Part shown: one piece after another, positions 1 through 9,082 of the stretch
Numbering within the stretch: the first letter of the stretch is position 1
Layout of the letters: every line of letters starts with the position of its first letter
Assembly (NCBI GenBank): GCA_045599965.1
Contig: JAZRXA010000002.1
Coordinates: 1 to 12,664, forward strand
Reading direction: 5' to 3'
Source of the DNA: RGIG5612 sp045599965
Lineage (GTDB): Bacteria; Bacillota; Clostridia; Lachnospirales; Lachnospiraceae
Length of the DNA stretch: 12,664 nucleotides
Notes under the pieces: generated by a model
What the model saw: the letters and a program-made list of their open reading frames with translations, nothing else
The model's database searches: none
What the model was told of the DNA's origin: nothing
Translations under genes and position numbers: made by a program

Positions 1-1193
1 TCTTTTCTTTCTTCTCTTTGGCTTCCGCCAATAAGTTCGCCTACGCCAGGAACTAGCATATCGGCTGCAGCAACAGTCTTTCCGTCTTCGTTCATGCGCA
101 TATAGAAAGCTTTAATATCCTTAGGATAGTCATAAACGAAAGTAGGTTTTTTATAGATTTTTTCAGTGAGGAATCTTTCATGTTCTGTTTGCAAATCAAT
201 TCCCCACTCAACAGGAAATTCAAATTCGCTATTATGTTCCTTTAAAATCTCAATTGCATCTGTATAACTTACTTTTGCAAACTCAGAATCAACTAAGTTA
301 TTAAGCTTTGATAAGAGTTCTTTATCGTAGAAGTTATTAAAGAAGTTAAGTTCTTCGGAACATGTATCTAAAAGATGTTTAACTACATATTTAATCATAG
401 CTTCTGCGCATTCCATATCATCTTCTAAGTCAGCGAAAGCCATTTCAGGCTCTAACATCCAAAATTCTGCTGCATGTCGTTGCGTATTAGAATTTTCTGC
501 ACGGAAAGTTGGCCCAAATGTGTAAACTTTTCCAAAAGCGAGAGCAAAGCTTTCAGCTTCTAATTGGCCTGAAACTGTAAGGTTTGTTTCTTGACCGAAA
601 AAGTCTTGGCTAAAATCAACTTTTCCATCTTCTGTTAAAGGTGGGTTAAGTGGATCTAGAGTTGTTACTCTAAACATTTCGCCAGCACCTTCGCAATCGC
701 TACCTGTGATTAAAGGTGTATGCACATATACAAAGTTATTTTCGTTAAAGAACTTATGAAGAGCGTATGCAGCTTCACTACGAACTCTAAATACTGCACT
801 AAAAGTATTTGAACGAGAACGAAGATGAGGAATTGTTCTTAAGAACTCTAATGTGTGACGTTTCTTTTGAAGAGGGTAGTCACTATCGCATGTTCCTTCA
901 ACTTCGATTTCTTTTGCATGTATTTCTAAAGGTTGTTTTGCATCTGGTGTCAAAACAACTTCTCCGTTTACTATTACGCTTGTTCCAACTGAAAGATTTG
1001 CTAACTCTTTAAAGTTATTAAAAGCGGCAGCATCAATAATTATTTGTAAATTTGAAAAGCAGCTACCATCGTTTATCTCTAAAAAACCTACGTTTTTAGA
1101 TTCACGTGATGTTTTAACCCATCCAGCAACAGTTACTAGGCTGTTGTTTTGTGGGGCATCCTTAAAAAGTTTAACAATTTCAGTACGTTTCAT
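1..1193 (-). CDS. asnS: Asparaginyl-tRNA synthetase, C-terminus cut by window edge
   Basis: Class II aminoacyl-tRNA synthetase that charges tRNA-Asn with asparagine in the cytosol. I translated the minus strand from the ATG whose complement is at 1191-1193; 397 whole codons are present and no stop is met before base 1. An OB-fold anticodon-binding domain starts near residue 20 (VAGWVKTSRES). The class II motif 2 loop FRAE is at 230-233, followed by the AsnRS-type stretch NTQRHAAEFWMLEPEM. The signature GGSQREER is at 389-396. These fit AsnRS better than AspRS. The family is about 465 residues, so roughly 65-70 are missing, including motif 3. The start is supported by AAGGA (complement of 1201-1205) 7 nt upstream and by a good promoter. 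It is divergent from asnA, which makes its amino-acid substrate. Confidence 0.96.
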   Translation of the reverse strand, partial: MKRTEIVKLFKDAPQNNSLVTVAGWVKTSRESKNVGFLEINDGSCFSNLQIIIDAAAFNNFKELANLSVGTSVIVNGEVVLTPDAKQPLEIHAKEIEVEGTCDSDYPLQKKRHTLEFLRTIPHLRSRSNTFSAVFRVRSEAAYALHKFFNENNFVYVHTPLITGSDCEGAGEMFRVTTLDPLNPPLTEDGKVDFSQDFFGQETNLTVSGQLEAESFALAFGKVYTFGPTFRAENSNTQRHAAEFWMLEPEMAFADLEDDMECAEAMIKYVVKHLLDTCSEELNFFNNFYDKELLSKLNNLVDSEFAKVSYTDAIEILKEHNSEFEFPVEWGIDLQTEHERFLTEKIYKKPTFVYDYPKDIKAFYMRMNEDGKTVAAADMLVPGVGELIGGSQREERK

Positions 1194-1224
1194 AAGAGTT
1201 TCCTTCTTTCAAAAATATCAATTT

Positions 1225-1253
1225 ATTATATAGTATTTGTCCTTTTGGTTCAA
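1225..1253 (-). promoter_or_regulatory. Sigma-70-type promoter of asnS
   Basis: Read on the minus strand, TTGAAC (1253-1248) and a perfect TATAAT (1230-1225) are separated by exactly 17 nt. Transcription should begin near 1218, giving a leader of about 25 nt before the asnS ATG, with room for little more than the ribosome binding site. The leader is too short for a T-box riboswitch, a common control for asnS in Bacillota. Confidence 0.75.
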
Positions 1254-1265
1254 TACTTTTAGGGC

Positions 1266-1302
1266 TTGACATCTTTAAAAATCGGGGAAAATATGGTATA
1301 AA
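1266..1302 (+). promoter_or_regulatory. Promoter of the asnA-addBA-sufCB operon
   Basis: An extended -10, TGGTATAAA, occupies 1294-1302, with TTTAAA at 1274-1279 as a -35 spaced 17 nt from TATAAA. A consensus TTGACA at 1266-1271 lies 25 nt from that -10, too far to pair with it. It could serve a second, weaker promoter with a -10 near 1289-1295, so which -35 is used is uncertain. A start near 1309 would leave a leader of about 39 nt. It faces the asnS promoter, with the two -35 regions about 12-20 bp apart, so shared regulation is possible. Confidence 0.6.
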
Positions 1303-1347
1303 AAAGTGTTAAGGATTAGTAGAAAAATAAAAGAAAATGAGGCAAAA

Positions 1348-2355
1348 ATGAAATTAATTATTCCAAAGGATTATGATCCGAAATTAAGTGTTAGACAAAC
1401 ACAAGAAGCAATAAAATTTATACGAGATAACTTTCAAAAAGAATTTGCACTTGCAATGAATTTGGAACGTATTTCGGCACCACTTTTTGTAGAAAAAAAG
1501 TCTGGACTTAATGATGATTTAAGTGGAATTGAAAGAAAAGTTTCTTTCGATATAAGCGATATTGAAAATGATGAGTATGAAATAGTCCAATCTCTTGCTA
1601 AATGGAAAAGAATGGCCTTAGGTAGATATGGTTTTGAGCCAGGCGAGGGCCTTTATACAAACATGAATGCAATTAGGCGTGATGAAGAATTAGATAATCT
1701 TCATAGCGTTTATGTTGACCAATGGGATTGGGAAAAAGTTATAAATGAATCTGATAGAAATCTAGATACTTTAAAAGAAAATGTTAGAACTATCTTTAAG
1801 GTTATTAAAAAAATAGAAGAAGATATAGCTAGTAAGTTCCCAGATGCAGTTTATAAACTCCCAGAAGATATTTTCTTTATTGATTCGGAAGAATTAAGAA
1901 AAATGTATCCTGACCTTAGTGCTAAGGAAAGAGAAAATAAAATCTGTAAAGACAAAGGTGCCGTCTTTATTATTGGTATTGGAGAAAAACTAGAAGATGG
2001 AAAGCCTCATGATGGAAGAGCTCCAGATTATGATGATTGGGGCTTAAATGGAGATATTCTATTTTGGTTTGAACCATTAGAGTGCGCACTGGAAATTTCG
2101 TCTATGGGAATAAGAGTTTCTAAAGAGACTATGCATTCTCAATTAGAAAAAGCCAAAAAACTTGAAAAAGAGGATTTGCCTTTCCATAAGATGATTTTAA
2201 ACGAAGAACTTCCATTTACTATCGGAGGAGGAATAGGCCAGTCTCGTCTTTGCATGCTTTTATTAGGGCGTGCACATGTAGGAGAAGTTCAAGCTTCTGT
2301 TTGGCCAGAAGATATGAAACTTAAATGCAAGGAAAATAATATATTTTTATTATAA
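1348..2355 (+). CDS. asnA: Aspartate-ammonia ligase (AsnA-type asparagine synthetase)
   Basis: Makes asparagine from aspartate, ammonia and ATP, releasing AMP and pyrophosphate, in the cytosol. AsnA shares its fold with class II aaRS catalytic cores and is unrelated to glutamine-dependent AsnB. Family signatures are visible in order: ERISAPLFVEKKSGLNDDL near the N-terminus, QSLAKWKRMAL, GEGLYTNMNAIRRDE, HSVYVDQWDWE, HDGRAPDYDDWGLNGDI, and the C-terminal TIGGGIGQSRLCMLLL. From ATG 1348 the protein is 335 residues, matching the usual 330-340. An in-frame GTG at 1306 would add 14 residues, but it lies just past the -10 box and upstream of the family's normal N-terminus. GAGG at 1339-1342, 5 nt before 1348, supports the chosen start. 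First gene of the operon; stops 9 nt before addB. Confidence 0.96.
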   Translation: MKLIIPKDYDPKLSVRQTQEAIKFIRDNFQKEFALAMNLERISAPLFVEKKSGLNDDLSGIERKVSFDISDIENDEYEIVQSLAKWKRMALGRYGFEPGEGLYTNMNAIRRDEELDNLHSVYVDQWDWEKVINESDRNLDTLKENVRTIFKVIKKIEEDIASKFPDAVYKLPEDIFFIDSEELRKMYPDLSAKERENKICKDKGAVFIIGIGEKLEDGKPHDGRAPDYDDWGLNGDILFWFEPLECALEISSMGIRVSKETMHSQLEKAKKLEKEDLPFHKMILNEELPFTIGGGIGQSRLCMLLLGRAHVGEVQASVWPEDMKLKCKENNIFLL

Positions 2356-2364
2356 AGAGAAAAA

Positions 2365-5300
2365 ATGTCACTTAGATTAATCTTAGGAGATACTAATTCA
2401 GGAAAATCGAATAAGCTAGTAGAGGAGATGACCTTAAAGGCTGAAGAACTAAATGAAAAAAGTGGCCTTTCTTCTTTAGATACGAAAATTTTCGCAATTG
2501 TTCCAGAACAAGCTACTCTTAAAATGCAACAAAGTGTTGTTACGGCTTCTAAAACGGGCGCCGTTATGAATATAGACGTTGTAAGTTTTGAAAGATTAGC
2601 TTTTGTTGTTTTTGATGAACTTGGAATTAATGTTGAAAATATTCTTGATGATACAGGAAAGACTTTAGTTCTTAAGAAAGTCTTAAATGAAAATAAAGAG
2701 GATTTAGTTATCTATAAAAACAAAACTCATATGCAAGGGTTTGTTGAAGAAATTAAATCTATTGTTACAGAATTAAAACAATATGATATTGATGATAGCG
2801 TTTTAGCTTTAATGCAGGAAAAATCTAAAGAAGAAAACAACATTCTTTTGTTTAGCAAACTTGCAGACATTCGTTTAATCTACAAAAAATTCAATGAAGA
2901 AATTGAAAACAAATTTAATACTAGCGAAGAGATTTTAGATATCTTTGCAGATGTTGCAAAAAAATCTAATAAGTTAAAAAATTCTTATATTTATTTAGAT
3001 GGTTTCACAGGCTTTACACCTATCCAAAACAAGCTTATAGAAAAGTTTTTGCAAATAACTAAAGATGTGACAATAACCTTAACTCTTCCGAAAGAAAAGA
3101 TTAATGCAAATTGTCCGGAGTACGATTCGTTTTATCTAAGCAACCAAACATATCATAAACTTTTGGATATTGCTTCTAGATATCCAGATAAATTTGAAAG
3201 TATTTATATGCCAAGCAAGAATACTGAAGGTGTTAAAGGGTATTTATATAAGGCTACTTCACCAAAAGATGAAGTTGTTTTTACAGCAAAAGAAATTTTA
3301 AGACTTGTTATGGACGAAGGCTATAGATATAAAGACATTGCCGTTATAACTTCTGATTTAGAAGGATATTATTCGCTAATAAAAGATACTTTTGAAAATG
3401 CAAATATTTCAGCTTTTATCGACTATAAAAATCAAATAATTAATAATCCTTTAGTGCGTTTTACGATGGCTGCACTAGAACTTGTTTCGACAAGATTTTC
3501 TTATGATGGGGTTTTTGGATTAATAAAAACAGGATTTTTTGATTTGAGTTTTGATGAAGCTTCGGCTTTAGAAAATTATTGTTTAGAGTTTGGTATAAAA
3601 GGCGTAAAGACATGGAGTGAAGATTTTTCTAAAAACAGAAAGCTTTATGGCAGGGATGAATATTTTTGGAACTTAGATGAAATTAACGCATACAGAAAAA
3701 AAGTTTTTGATAGCGTAAATTATTTTTATAGTGAAATAAATAGGAGCAAGAATGCGAAGGATTTTTCTTCAGCAATTCTTAATCTTTATAAGAAGAATAA
3801 CATTTCTGAAAAAGTTAATAACTTAAAAGATAAGTTTAATGAAGATGGAATGCTTTCTAATGCAAAAGAGTATGAGCAAATCTATGAACTTATGACAAAT
3901 CTTTTAGAAAAGATTGGGCTTCTTTTAGAACATGAAGAGTTATCTCTTAAAGATTATATAGGCATAATTGATAGCGGCATAAAAGAAATAAAAATTGGAA
4001 TTATTCCGCCAAGCTTAGATGCATTAACGGTAGGGAATCTTACTAGAACCAGATTAGATAATATAAAAGTTTTATTCCTTATAGGAGCTAATGATGGAAA
4101 GATTCCAAAGGTTTCTGACTCTAATGGAATTTTCACTCAAAAGGAAAGAACTTTCCTTAGACAAGATTTCGAAATAGCACCTTCTGTGCTAGAAGATTTA
4201 TATACGCAAAAGTTTTATTTGTATATGCTTCTTAATAAGCAAAGCGATAAGCTTTATATTTCTTATGCCAACTTAAGTGCTGATGGAGAAGAGTTAGAAC
4301 CTTCAAACTTCCTTTCTGATTTAAGTGAGCTTTCTAAAAATATTAAATTCGAAGAAGCTAAGAAGGCTGAAATTAAGTGGCCGAAGCTCGCGCTTAATGA
4401 ACTGGCATCTACTATTAAAAAAGATGCCGACGAGTCTATTCTTAAATACTTTGCATTAGAAGAGCCTTATAAATTAAAGCAAATAATTGATGGAGCTTTC
4501 TACACAAATAAGCAAACTCCTTTAGACGCTAAAGTTGCACTCGATCTTTACGGCGATGTTTTGCATGGAAGTGTAAGTAGATATGAGAAATTTAGCGAAT
4601 GCCCATTCAAACATTTCTTAGCTTATGGAATGAGAATAGATAAGAGACCTGAATATAAAATTGAGGCTTCCGACCTTGGAACTATCTATCATGATGCGCT
4701 AGAAAAATATTCAAAGCGTCTACAAGAAGAAAACCTTTCATTTAGAACGATTAATGACGATGACTCTCACCGCATAATAAAAGAATGCATAGATGAGGCT
4801 ATTAATAGTATCCCATCTGATGTACTCGATAGTGCGGCAAGAAATGAATTTTTGGTAAAAAGAATTAATGATGTTGCTGTTAAGACAACCGATGTTTTAA
4901 GGTCACATGTAAGAGATGGACTTTTTGAGCCTACGCATTTTGAATATAATTTTGTTTGCGACCTTAAAGAAGGCATTCAATTCAATGGAAAAATAGATAG
5001 AGTTGATATTTATGATGGCGATGATGTTTTTGTAAAAATCATTGATTATAAATCTGGAAGTAAAGAATTTAAAACTAAAGATATTTATTTAGGATTGCAA
5101 CTTCAACTTGTTGCATATATGAAGCAAGCTATTGATAAAACACAAAAGCAAACAAATAAAAAAGTTAGACCGGGTGGAGTATATTACTACAAAATCAATG
5201 ATAGTTTTATGGATGCTGATAAAAATGCCGAAGATAAATTTAAGATGAGTGGACTTACTTCATGCGAAGAAGGTGTTTTTGATGCAATGGATAAGGCAAT

Positions 5301-5622
5301 CCAAACTGAAAAAAAGAGTAACATTGTTAATGTAAAAATAACACAAAGTGGTGAAATAGATAGACATAGTAGTGTTGCAAATGAACATGAGTTTTTATCG
5401 TTAATGGATTATGTTAACAATAAAATTATTAATGTTAGCGAAGAAATAAAAAATGGCAATGTAGATATTGAACCGATTAATGAAAGCAAAACAAATGCTT
5501 GCATGTATTGCAATTATAAAGATGTTTGCAAATTTGAAGCAGGCAATTTTGGATGCGATTGGAAAGAAAAATGCGAGCTTTCAAAAGAGGAGATGGAGGG
5601 TATTTTGTATGGCAGAAATTAA
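2365..5622 (+). CDS. addB: ATP-dependent helicase/deoxyribonuclease subunit B (AddB)
   Basis: The AddB half of the AddAB helicase-nuclease that resects double-strand breaks up to Chi for RecA loading. In the family AddB cuts one strand and takes part in Chi recognition. The 1085-residue length is close to family norm. A Walker A-like GDTNSGKS is at 8-15. The C-terminal RecB-type nuclease shows D878 in GKIDRVD, D894 and K896 in IIDYKSG, and Q914/Y918 of the QxxxY motif. Cysteines 746, 1046, 1049 and 1055 reproduce the C-x(~300)-C-x2-C-x5-C layout that holds the AddB 4Fe-4S cluster around the nuclease. The ribosome site (AGAGA, 2356-2360) is weak, so translation may be coupled to asnA. The 3' end overlaps addA by 14 nt. 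Confidence 0.95.
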   Translation: MSLRLILGDTNSGKSNKLVEEMTLKAEELNEKSGLSSLDTKIFAIVPEQATLKMQQSVVTASKTGAVMNIDVVSFERLAFVVFDELGINVENILDDTGKTLVLKKVLNENKEDLVIYKNKTHMQGFVEEIKSIVTELKQYDIDDSVLALMQEKSKEENNILLFSKLADIRLIYKKFNEEIENKFNTSEEILDIFADVAKKSNKLKNSYIYLDGFTGFTPIQNKLIEKFLQITKDVTITLTLPKEKINANCPEYDSFYLSNQTYHKLLDIASRYPDKFESIYMPSKNTEGVKGYLYKATSPKDEVVFTAKEILRLVMDEGYRYKDIAVITSDLEGYYSLIKDTFENANISAFIDYKNQIINNPLVRFTMAALELVSTRFSYDGVFGLIKTGFFDLSFDEASALENYCLEFGIKGVKTWSEDFSKNRKLYGRDEYFWNLDEINAYRKKVFDSVNYFYSEINRSKNAKDFSSAILNLYKKNNISEKVNNLKDKFNEDGMLSNAKEYEQIYELMTNLLEKIGLLLEHEELSLKDYIGIIDSGIKEIKIGIIPPSLDALTVGNLTRTRLDNIKVLFLIGANDGKIPKVSDSNGIFTQKERTFLRQDFEIAPSVLEDLYTQKFYLYMLLNKQSDKLYISYANLSADGEELEPSNFLSDLSELSKNIKFEEAKKAEIKWPKLALNELASTIKKDADESILKYFALEEPYKLKQIIDGAFYTNKQTPLDAKVALDLYGDVLHGSVSRYEKFSECPFKHFLAYGMRIDKRPEYKIEASDLGTIYHDALEKYSKRLQEENLSFRTINDDDSHRIIKECIDEAINSIPSDVLDSAARNEFLVKRINDVAVKTTDVLRSHVRDGLFEPTHFEYNFVCDLKEGIQFNGKIDRVDIYDGDDVFVKIIDYKSGSKEFKTKDIYLGLQLQLVAYMKQAIDKTQKQTNKKVRPGGVYYYKINDSFMDADKNAEDKFKMSGLTSCEEGVFDAMDKAIQTEKKSNIVNVKITQSGEIDRHSSVANEHEFLSLMDYVNNKIINVSEEIKNGNVDIEPINESKTNACMYCNYKDVCKFEAGNFGCDWKEKCELSKEEMEGILYGRN
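5595..5600 (+). promoter_or_regulatory. Ribosome binding site that fixes the addA start
   Basis: GGAGGG lies inside the 3' end of addB, 8 nt upstream of the ATG at 5609. It favours that start over in-frame upstream ATGs such as 5468, which would add 47 residues of unrelated, out-of-frame addB sequence to AddA. Confidence 0.85.
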
Positions 5623-8600
5623 ATTTAATGCTGGACAATTAGATGCCATACAAGCAAGAGGCACAAATATTTTAGTTAGCGCAGCCGCAGGTTCAGGTAA
5701 GACTACGGTTTTAGTTGAACGTGTAATTAGAAAAATTATTAACGATGGAGTTGATATAGACTCTTTAGTTATTATGACTTTTACGAAGGCTGCGGCAGCA
5801 AACATGAAGGCTAAAATTTATAAGAGTATAAAAGATGCCCTTGAAAGAGATGACCTTGGCGAAGATAAAAAGAATAATTTAAGAATACAAATGATGAAAA
5901 TCTATAATGCAAATATTAGCACTATAGACTCGCTGTGCATGAGAATCGTTAAGGAAAATTTCCAAGAAATTGATATAGACCCAGCTTTTAGAATTGCCGA
6001 TGAAGCTGAGATGAACTTGATAAAAAAAGATGTTTTAGCGAGGGTTATTGAAAGGAATTATCAAAATCCAACACAAGGATTTATGGATTTTGTTAATTAT
6101 TACATTGATAAAAATGATTCTAAAATTGAGGATATAATTAGAAATCTTTATACATATTCTCAAAGCCATCAAGAACCTTTAAGGTGGCTTAATACTTGTG
6201 CTGGCACTTATGTGCATGCTGGCAATTACACACCAGATCAAGATGAAAATGAAAATCTATGGCACGGCGAACTTAAAAAGATATTCACTGAAAAAATTGA
6301 AAACCTTAATCAGATATGCGAAAAAGCAATCGAAATTTGCGATAAAAATGATGGACCATATTTTTATAAAGATAAGATTGTAGATGTTAAAGATAAACTT
6401 TCAAAACTGGAAGGCGCATACGATGAAATTGGCGACGGATTAGAGGACATAATAGATGGATGGGAAAGCCTTAGTTCACCTAGGAATGCAGACGTTGATT
6501 CTGATTTAAGAACACAAGCAAAAGATATGTATGGTGACATCAAAAAAAAGGCAACAAAATTAAAAAATGATTTCTTTGCTAAATCATTTTTAGGCATGTA
6601 CGAGGATATTGGCAAGTGCGCTAGCGTTGCTACGGCAATAGTTGATTTAACAAAAGAATTTTACTTTGAATTTTTAAAAGAAAAGAAAGATAGATTAATA
6701 GCAGATTTTAATGATGTTGCTCATTATGCACTTAAAGTATTAATTAAGCATACTACTCTTGAAAATGGCGATGAATATATTTTAAGAGATGAAAATGGAA
6801 ACGTATGCTTTAGCCTGATTGCGGATAAGATGTCTCAAAGCATTGATGAAATTATTGTTGATGAATATCAAGATACAAATCATCTCCAAGATGCTTTAAT
6901 AGAGGCTTTGTCAGCAAATCGTTTTGGACGACCTAATGTATTTATGGTTGGAGATGTTAAACAAAGCATATATGGATTTAGAATGGCCTGCCCAGAACTT
7001 TTTAATCAAAAAAGAGATGCATATGAAAATGGAAATGGGGGCAAACTTATTTTCCTTGATGAAAATCATAGAAGTAGAAAAGAAGTTCTTGATCTAACTA
7101 ATTTTGTTTTTGAGCAAGCAATGATTAGAGAAATCGGAGGCATAGATTATACAAAAAATAATGAATTAAAACTTGGCGGAAGTTTTGAAGACAAAGATGA
7201 TTTACATATACTTCCTGAAATTATTATGGTTAATGGTTCTGGAAAAGATGCAAAACTTGCAAGCGCCTATATTGTTGCAAAAAAAATAGAAGAACTTGTT
7301 TTATCAGGTCTTAATTATTCTGATATTGCAATTCTTTCTAGAACAACAAATCAACCTTTGCTTGAGCAAGTTCTAGGTGATAGAAAAATCCCGACTATAA
7401 GTTCTTCAAATAAAGGATTTTTTGAAACATTCGAAGTAAAGCTTGCTATTAATCTATTTAGAATTATTGATAATCCATATCAAGATATACCTATGTGTGC
7501 AGTTCTTATGAGCCCAATTGTTGGTGTTGATGCAAATGAACTCGCAAAAATAAAAAATAATTTTGACGGTAAAAACTTTAGTGTATATGAGGCCTTGAAA
7601 GCGGCTGATAAATATAGTTGGTTTATTAATAAACTTAATGAATATCATGAAAAGTCTTTGTGGATGGACATAGAAGAACTTATTGAAGATATTCTTGAAG
7701 GTTCAGGACTTTACAATATTGTTTCGGCTATGCCTAAGGGAAATTCAAGAAAGGCTAACCTCGATTACATTAAGAATATTTGCGCAACATACGCAAAAGG
7801 CTCTTATGTTGGTTTATATAATTTTGTTCGTTACTTTGATGAACTTATAAAAGCGGAGTATGACTTTGGACTAGCTCAAAGCGATAGCGCTTTTGATGCG
7901 GTTCAAATCATGACAATTCATAAATCAAAAGGCCTAGAATTTAAGGTTTGTATTGTTTTTGATGCTGGTTATTCTAGCAGTGGTGGTGATCCTAGGAAAA
8001 AACCTCCAATTTCGCTTGATAGAGAACTTGGAATGGGTATAGAAGTTAGAGATGTTGATGAAAAAAATAAATGCAAAACTCTTTTGATGAATGTTATTGA
8101 CCAAAAGAAAAAAACAGATGAACGAGCTGAAGAATTAAGACTTTTATATGTTGCTATGACAAGAGCAATAGATAAGTTGATTATCGTGGGCGATGACAAA
8201 ACAATAAATAGTAAAAGCGTTATTTGGAACAATGAAAAGGGCACGAGGGCAAAACCACTTTCGCCAGCGGAAATTTTAGATTGCAATAGTTATATTGATG
8301 TTTTAGGGCGTACTCTTTCTCATGATGGAAAAAGAGCAAACAAGGAAGTTCCAAGATTTAATTGGGAAATTAGATCTTGTGAAGATATTGAAATTGAAAG
8401 AGTAGATGAATTATTAGAAGATGCCGAAAAGAGAAATGAAATAGAAGAAAAAATAAGGGCAGATATTGAGCCTGCTAAAATTTTAGTTGAGTACGCTTTT
8501 GAAGATGCTACAAAAACTCAAATCAAAGTTACTGCTTCGCAATTAGAAGAAAAGACTAATAGAGAGTTTGATTTAGATAGCAAAAACTTTAAACCAAAGA

Positions 8601-9082
8601 AGGGACTAGGAGGAGCTCAAAGAGGCAATGCTTATCATAAGCTATTTGAAAAATTTGACTTTGAAAAAAGTGTACAAGATAATATAAAATTACTTTTAGA
8701 GGATAGATTTTTAACTGAGGAACAGGTACAATCTATTAATATAGATGATATAGAAAAGTTCGCAAATTCTTCCTTGGGCCAAAGAATGAAAAAGGCCGAT
8801 AGCGAAGGAAATCTTCGCCGTGAGCAGCAATTTGTCGCTAGATATATTGATGGTAGCGAAAACAGACTGATTCAGGGTATAATTGATGCGTTCTTCGAGG
8901 AGAATGGCGAGATTGTTTTAGTCGATTATAAAACCGACAAGAACAAAGACGAAAATTATTTTATTGAAACTTATAAGCCTCAACAAGATGCTTATGCTAT
9001 GACAATAGAGAAGGCAACAAATAAAAAAGTGAAAGAAAAGATTCTTTATAGTACTGAATTAGGAAAGGAAATAGTATTATGA
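5609..9082 (+). CDS. addA: ATP-dependent helicase/nuclease subunit A (AddA)
   Basis: UvrD/Rep-type superfamily 1 helicase fused to a RecB-like nuclease; partner of AddB in double-strand-break processing. The 1157 residues are slightly shorter than Bacillus AddA (about 1230). The N-terminus begins in the typical way with a Q-motif (NAGQLDAI, 7-14), then Walker A AAAGSGKTT at 25-33. Walker B/motif II is VDEYQD (417-422), followed by VGDVKQSIYGFR (motif III). Motif V is TIHKSKGLEF (769-778) and motif VI LYVAMTRA (846-853). The nuclease domain carries H1010 in RGNAYH, D1093 in GIIDAF, and D1106/K1108 in VDYKTD, so both helicase and nuclease appear intact. It overlaps addB by 14 nt and the next gene by 4 nt, which suggests translational coupling. 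Confidence 0.96.
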   Translation: MAEIKFNAGQLDAIQARGTNILVSAAAGSGKTTVLVERVIRKIINDGVDIDSLVIMTFTKAAAANMKAKIYKSIKDALERDDLGEDKKNNLRIQMMKIYNANISTIDSLCMRIVKENFQEIDIDPAFRIADEAEMNLIKKDVLARVIERNYQNPTQGFMDFVNYYIDKNDSKIEDIIRNLYTYSQSHQEPLRWLNTCAGTYVHAGNYTPDQDENENLWHGELKKIFTEKIENLNQICEKAIEICDKNDGPYFYKDKIVDVKDKLSKLEGAYDEIGDGLEDIIDGWESLSSPRNADVDSDLRTQAKDMYGDIKKKATKLKNDFFAKSFLGMYEDIGKCASVATAIVDLTKEFYFEFLKEKKDRLIADFNDVAHYALKVLIKHTTLENGDEYILRDENGNVCFSLIADKMSQSIDEIIVDEYQDTNHLQDALIEALSANRFGRPNVFMVGDVKQSIYGFRMACPELFNQKRDAYENGNGGKLIFLDENHRSRKEVLDLTNFVFEQAMIREIGGIDYTKNNELKLGGSFEDKDDLHILPEIIMVNGSGKDAKLASAYIVAKKIEELVLSGLNYSDIAILSRTTNQPLLEQVLGDRKIPTISSSNKGFFETFEVKLAINLFRIIDNPYQDIPMCAVLMSPIVGVDANELAKIKNNFDGKNFSVYEALKAADKYSWFINKLNEYHEKSLWMDIEELIEDILEGSGLYNIVSAMPKGNSRKANLDYIKNICATYAKGSYVGLYNFVRYFDELIKAEYDFGLAQSDSAFDAVQIMTIHKSKGLEFKVCIVFDAGYSSSGGDPRKKPPISLDRELGMGIEVRDVDEKNKCKTLLMNVIDQKKKTDERAEELRLLYVAMTRAIDKLIIVGDDKTINSKSVIWNNEKGTRAKPLSPAEILDCNSYIDVLGRTLSHDGKRANKEVPRFNWEIRSCEDIEIERVDELLEDAEKRNEIEEKIRADIEPAKILVEYAFEDATKTQIKVTASQLEEKTNREFDLDSKNFKPKKGLGGAQRGNAYHKLFEKFDFEKSVQDNIKLLLEDRFLTEEQVQSINIDDIEKFANSSLGQRMKKADSEGNLRREQQFVARYIDGSENRLIQGIIDAFFEENGEIVLVDYKTDKNKDENYFIETYKPQQDAYAMTIEKATNKKVKEKILYSTELGKEIVL

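Noticed and set aside
1306..1347. Upstream GTG start for asnA adding 14 residues
   Set aside because: It falls right after the -10 box, at about the expected transcription start, has no ribosome binding site, and extends beyond the usual AsnA N-terminus.
5468..5608. Upstream in-frame start for addA adding 47 residues
   Set aside because: The extension lies wholly within addB in another frame and looks like shadow sequence. The ATG at 5609 has GGAGGG 8 nt upstream, and AddA homology begins right after it.
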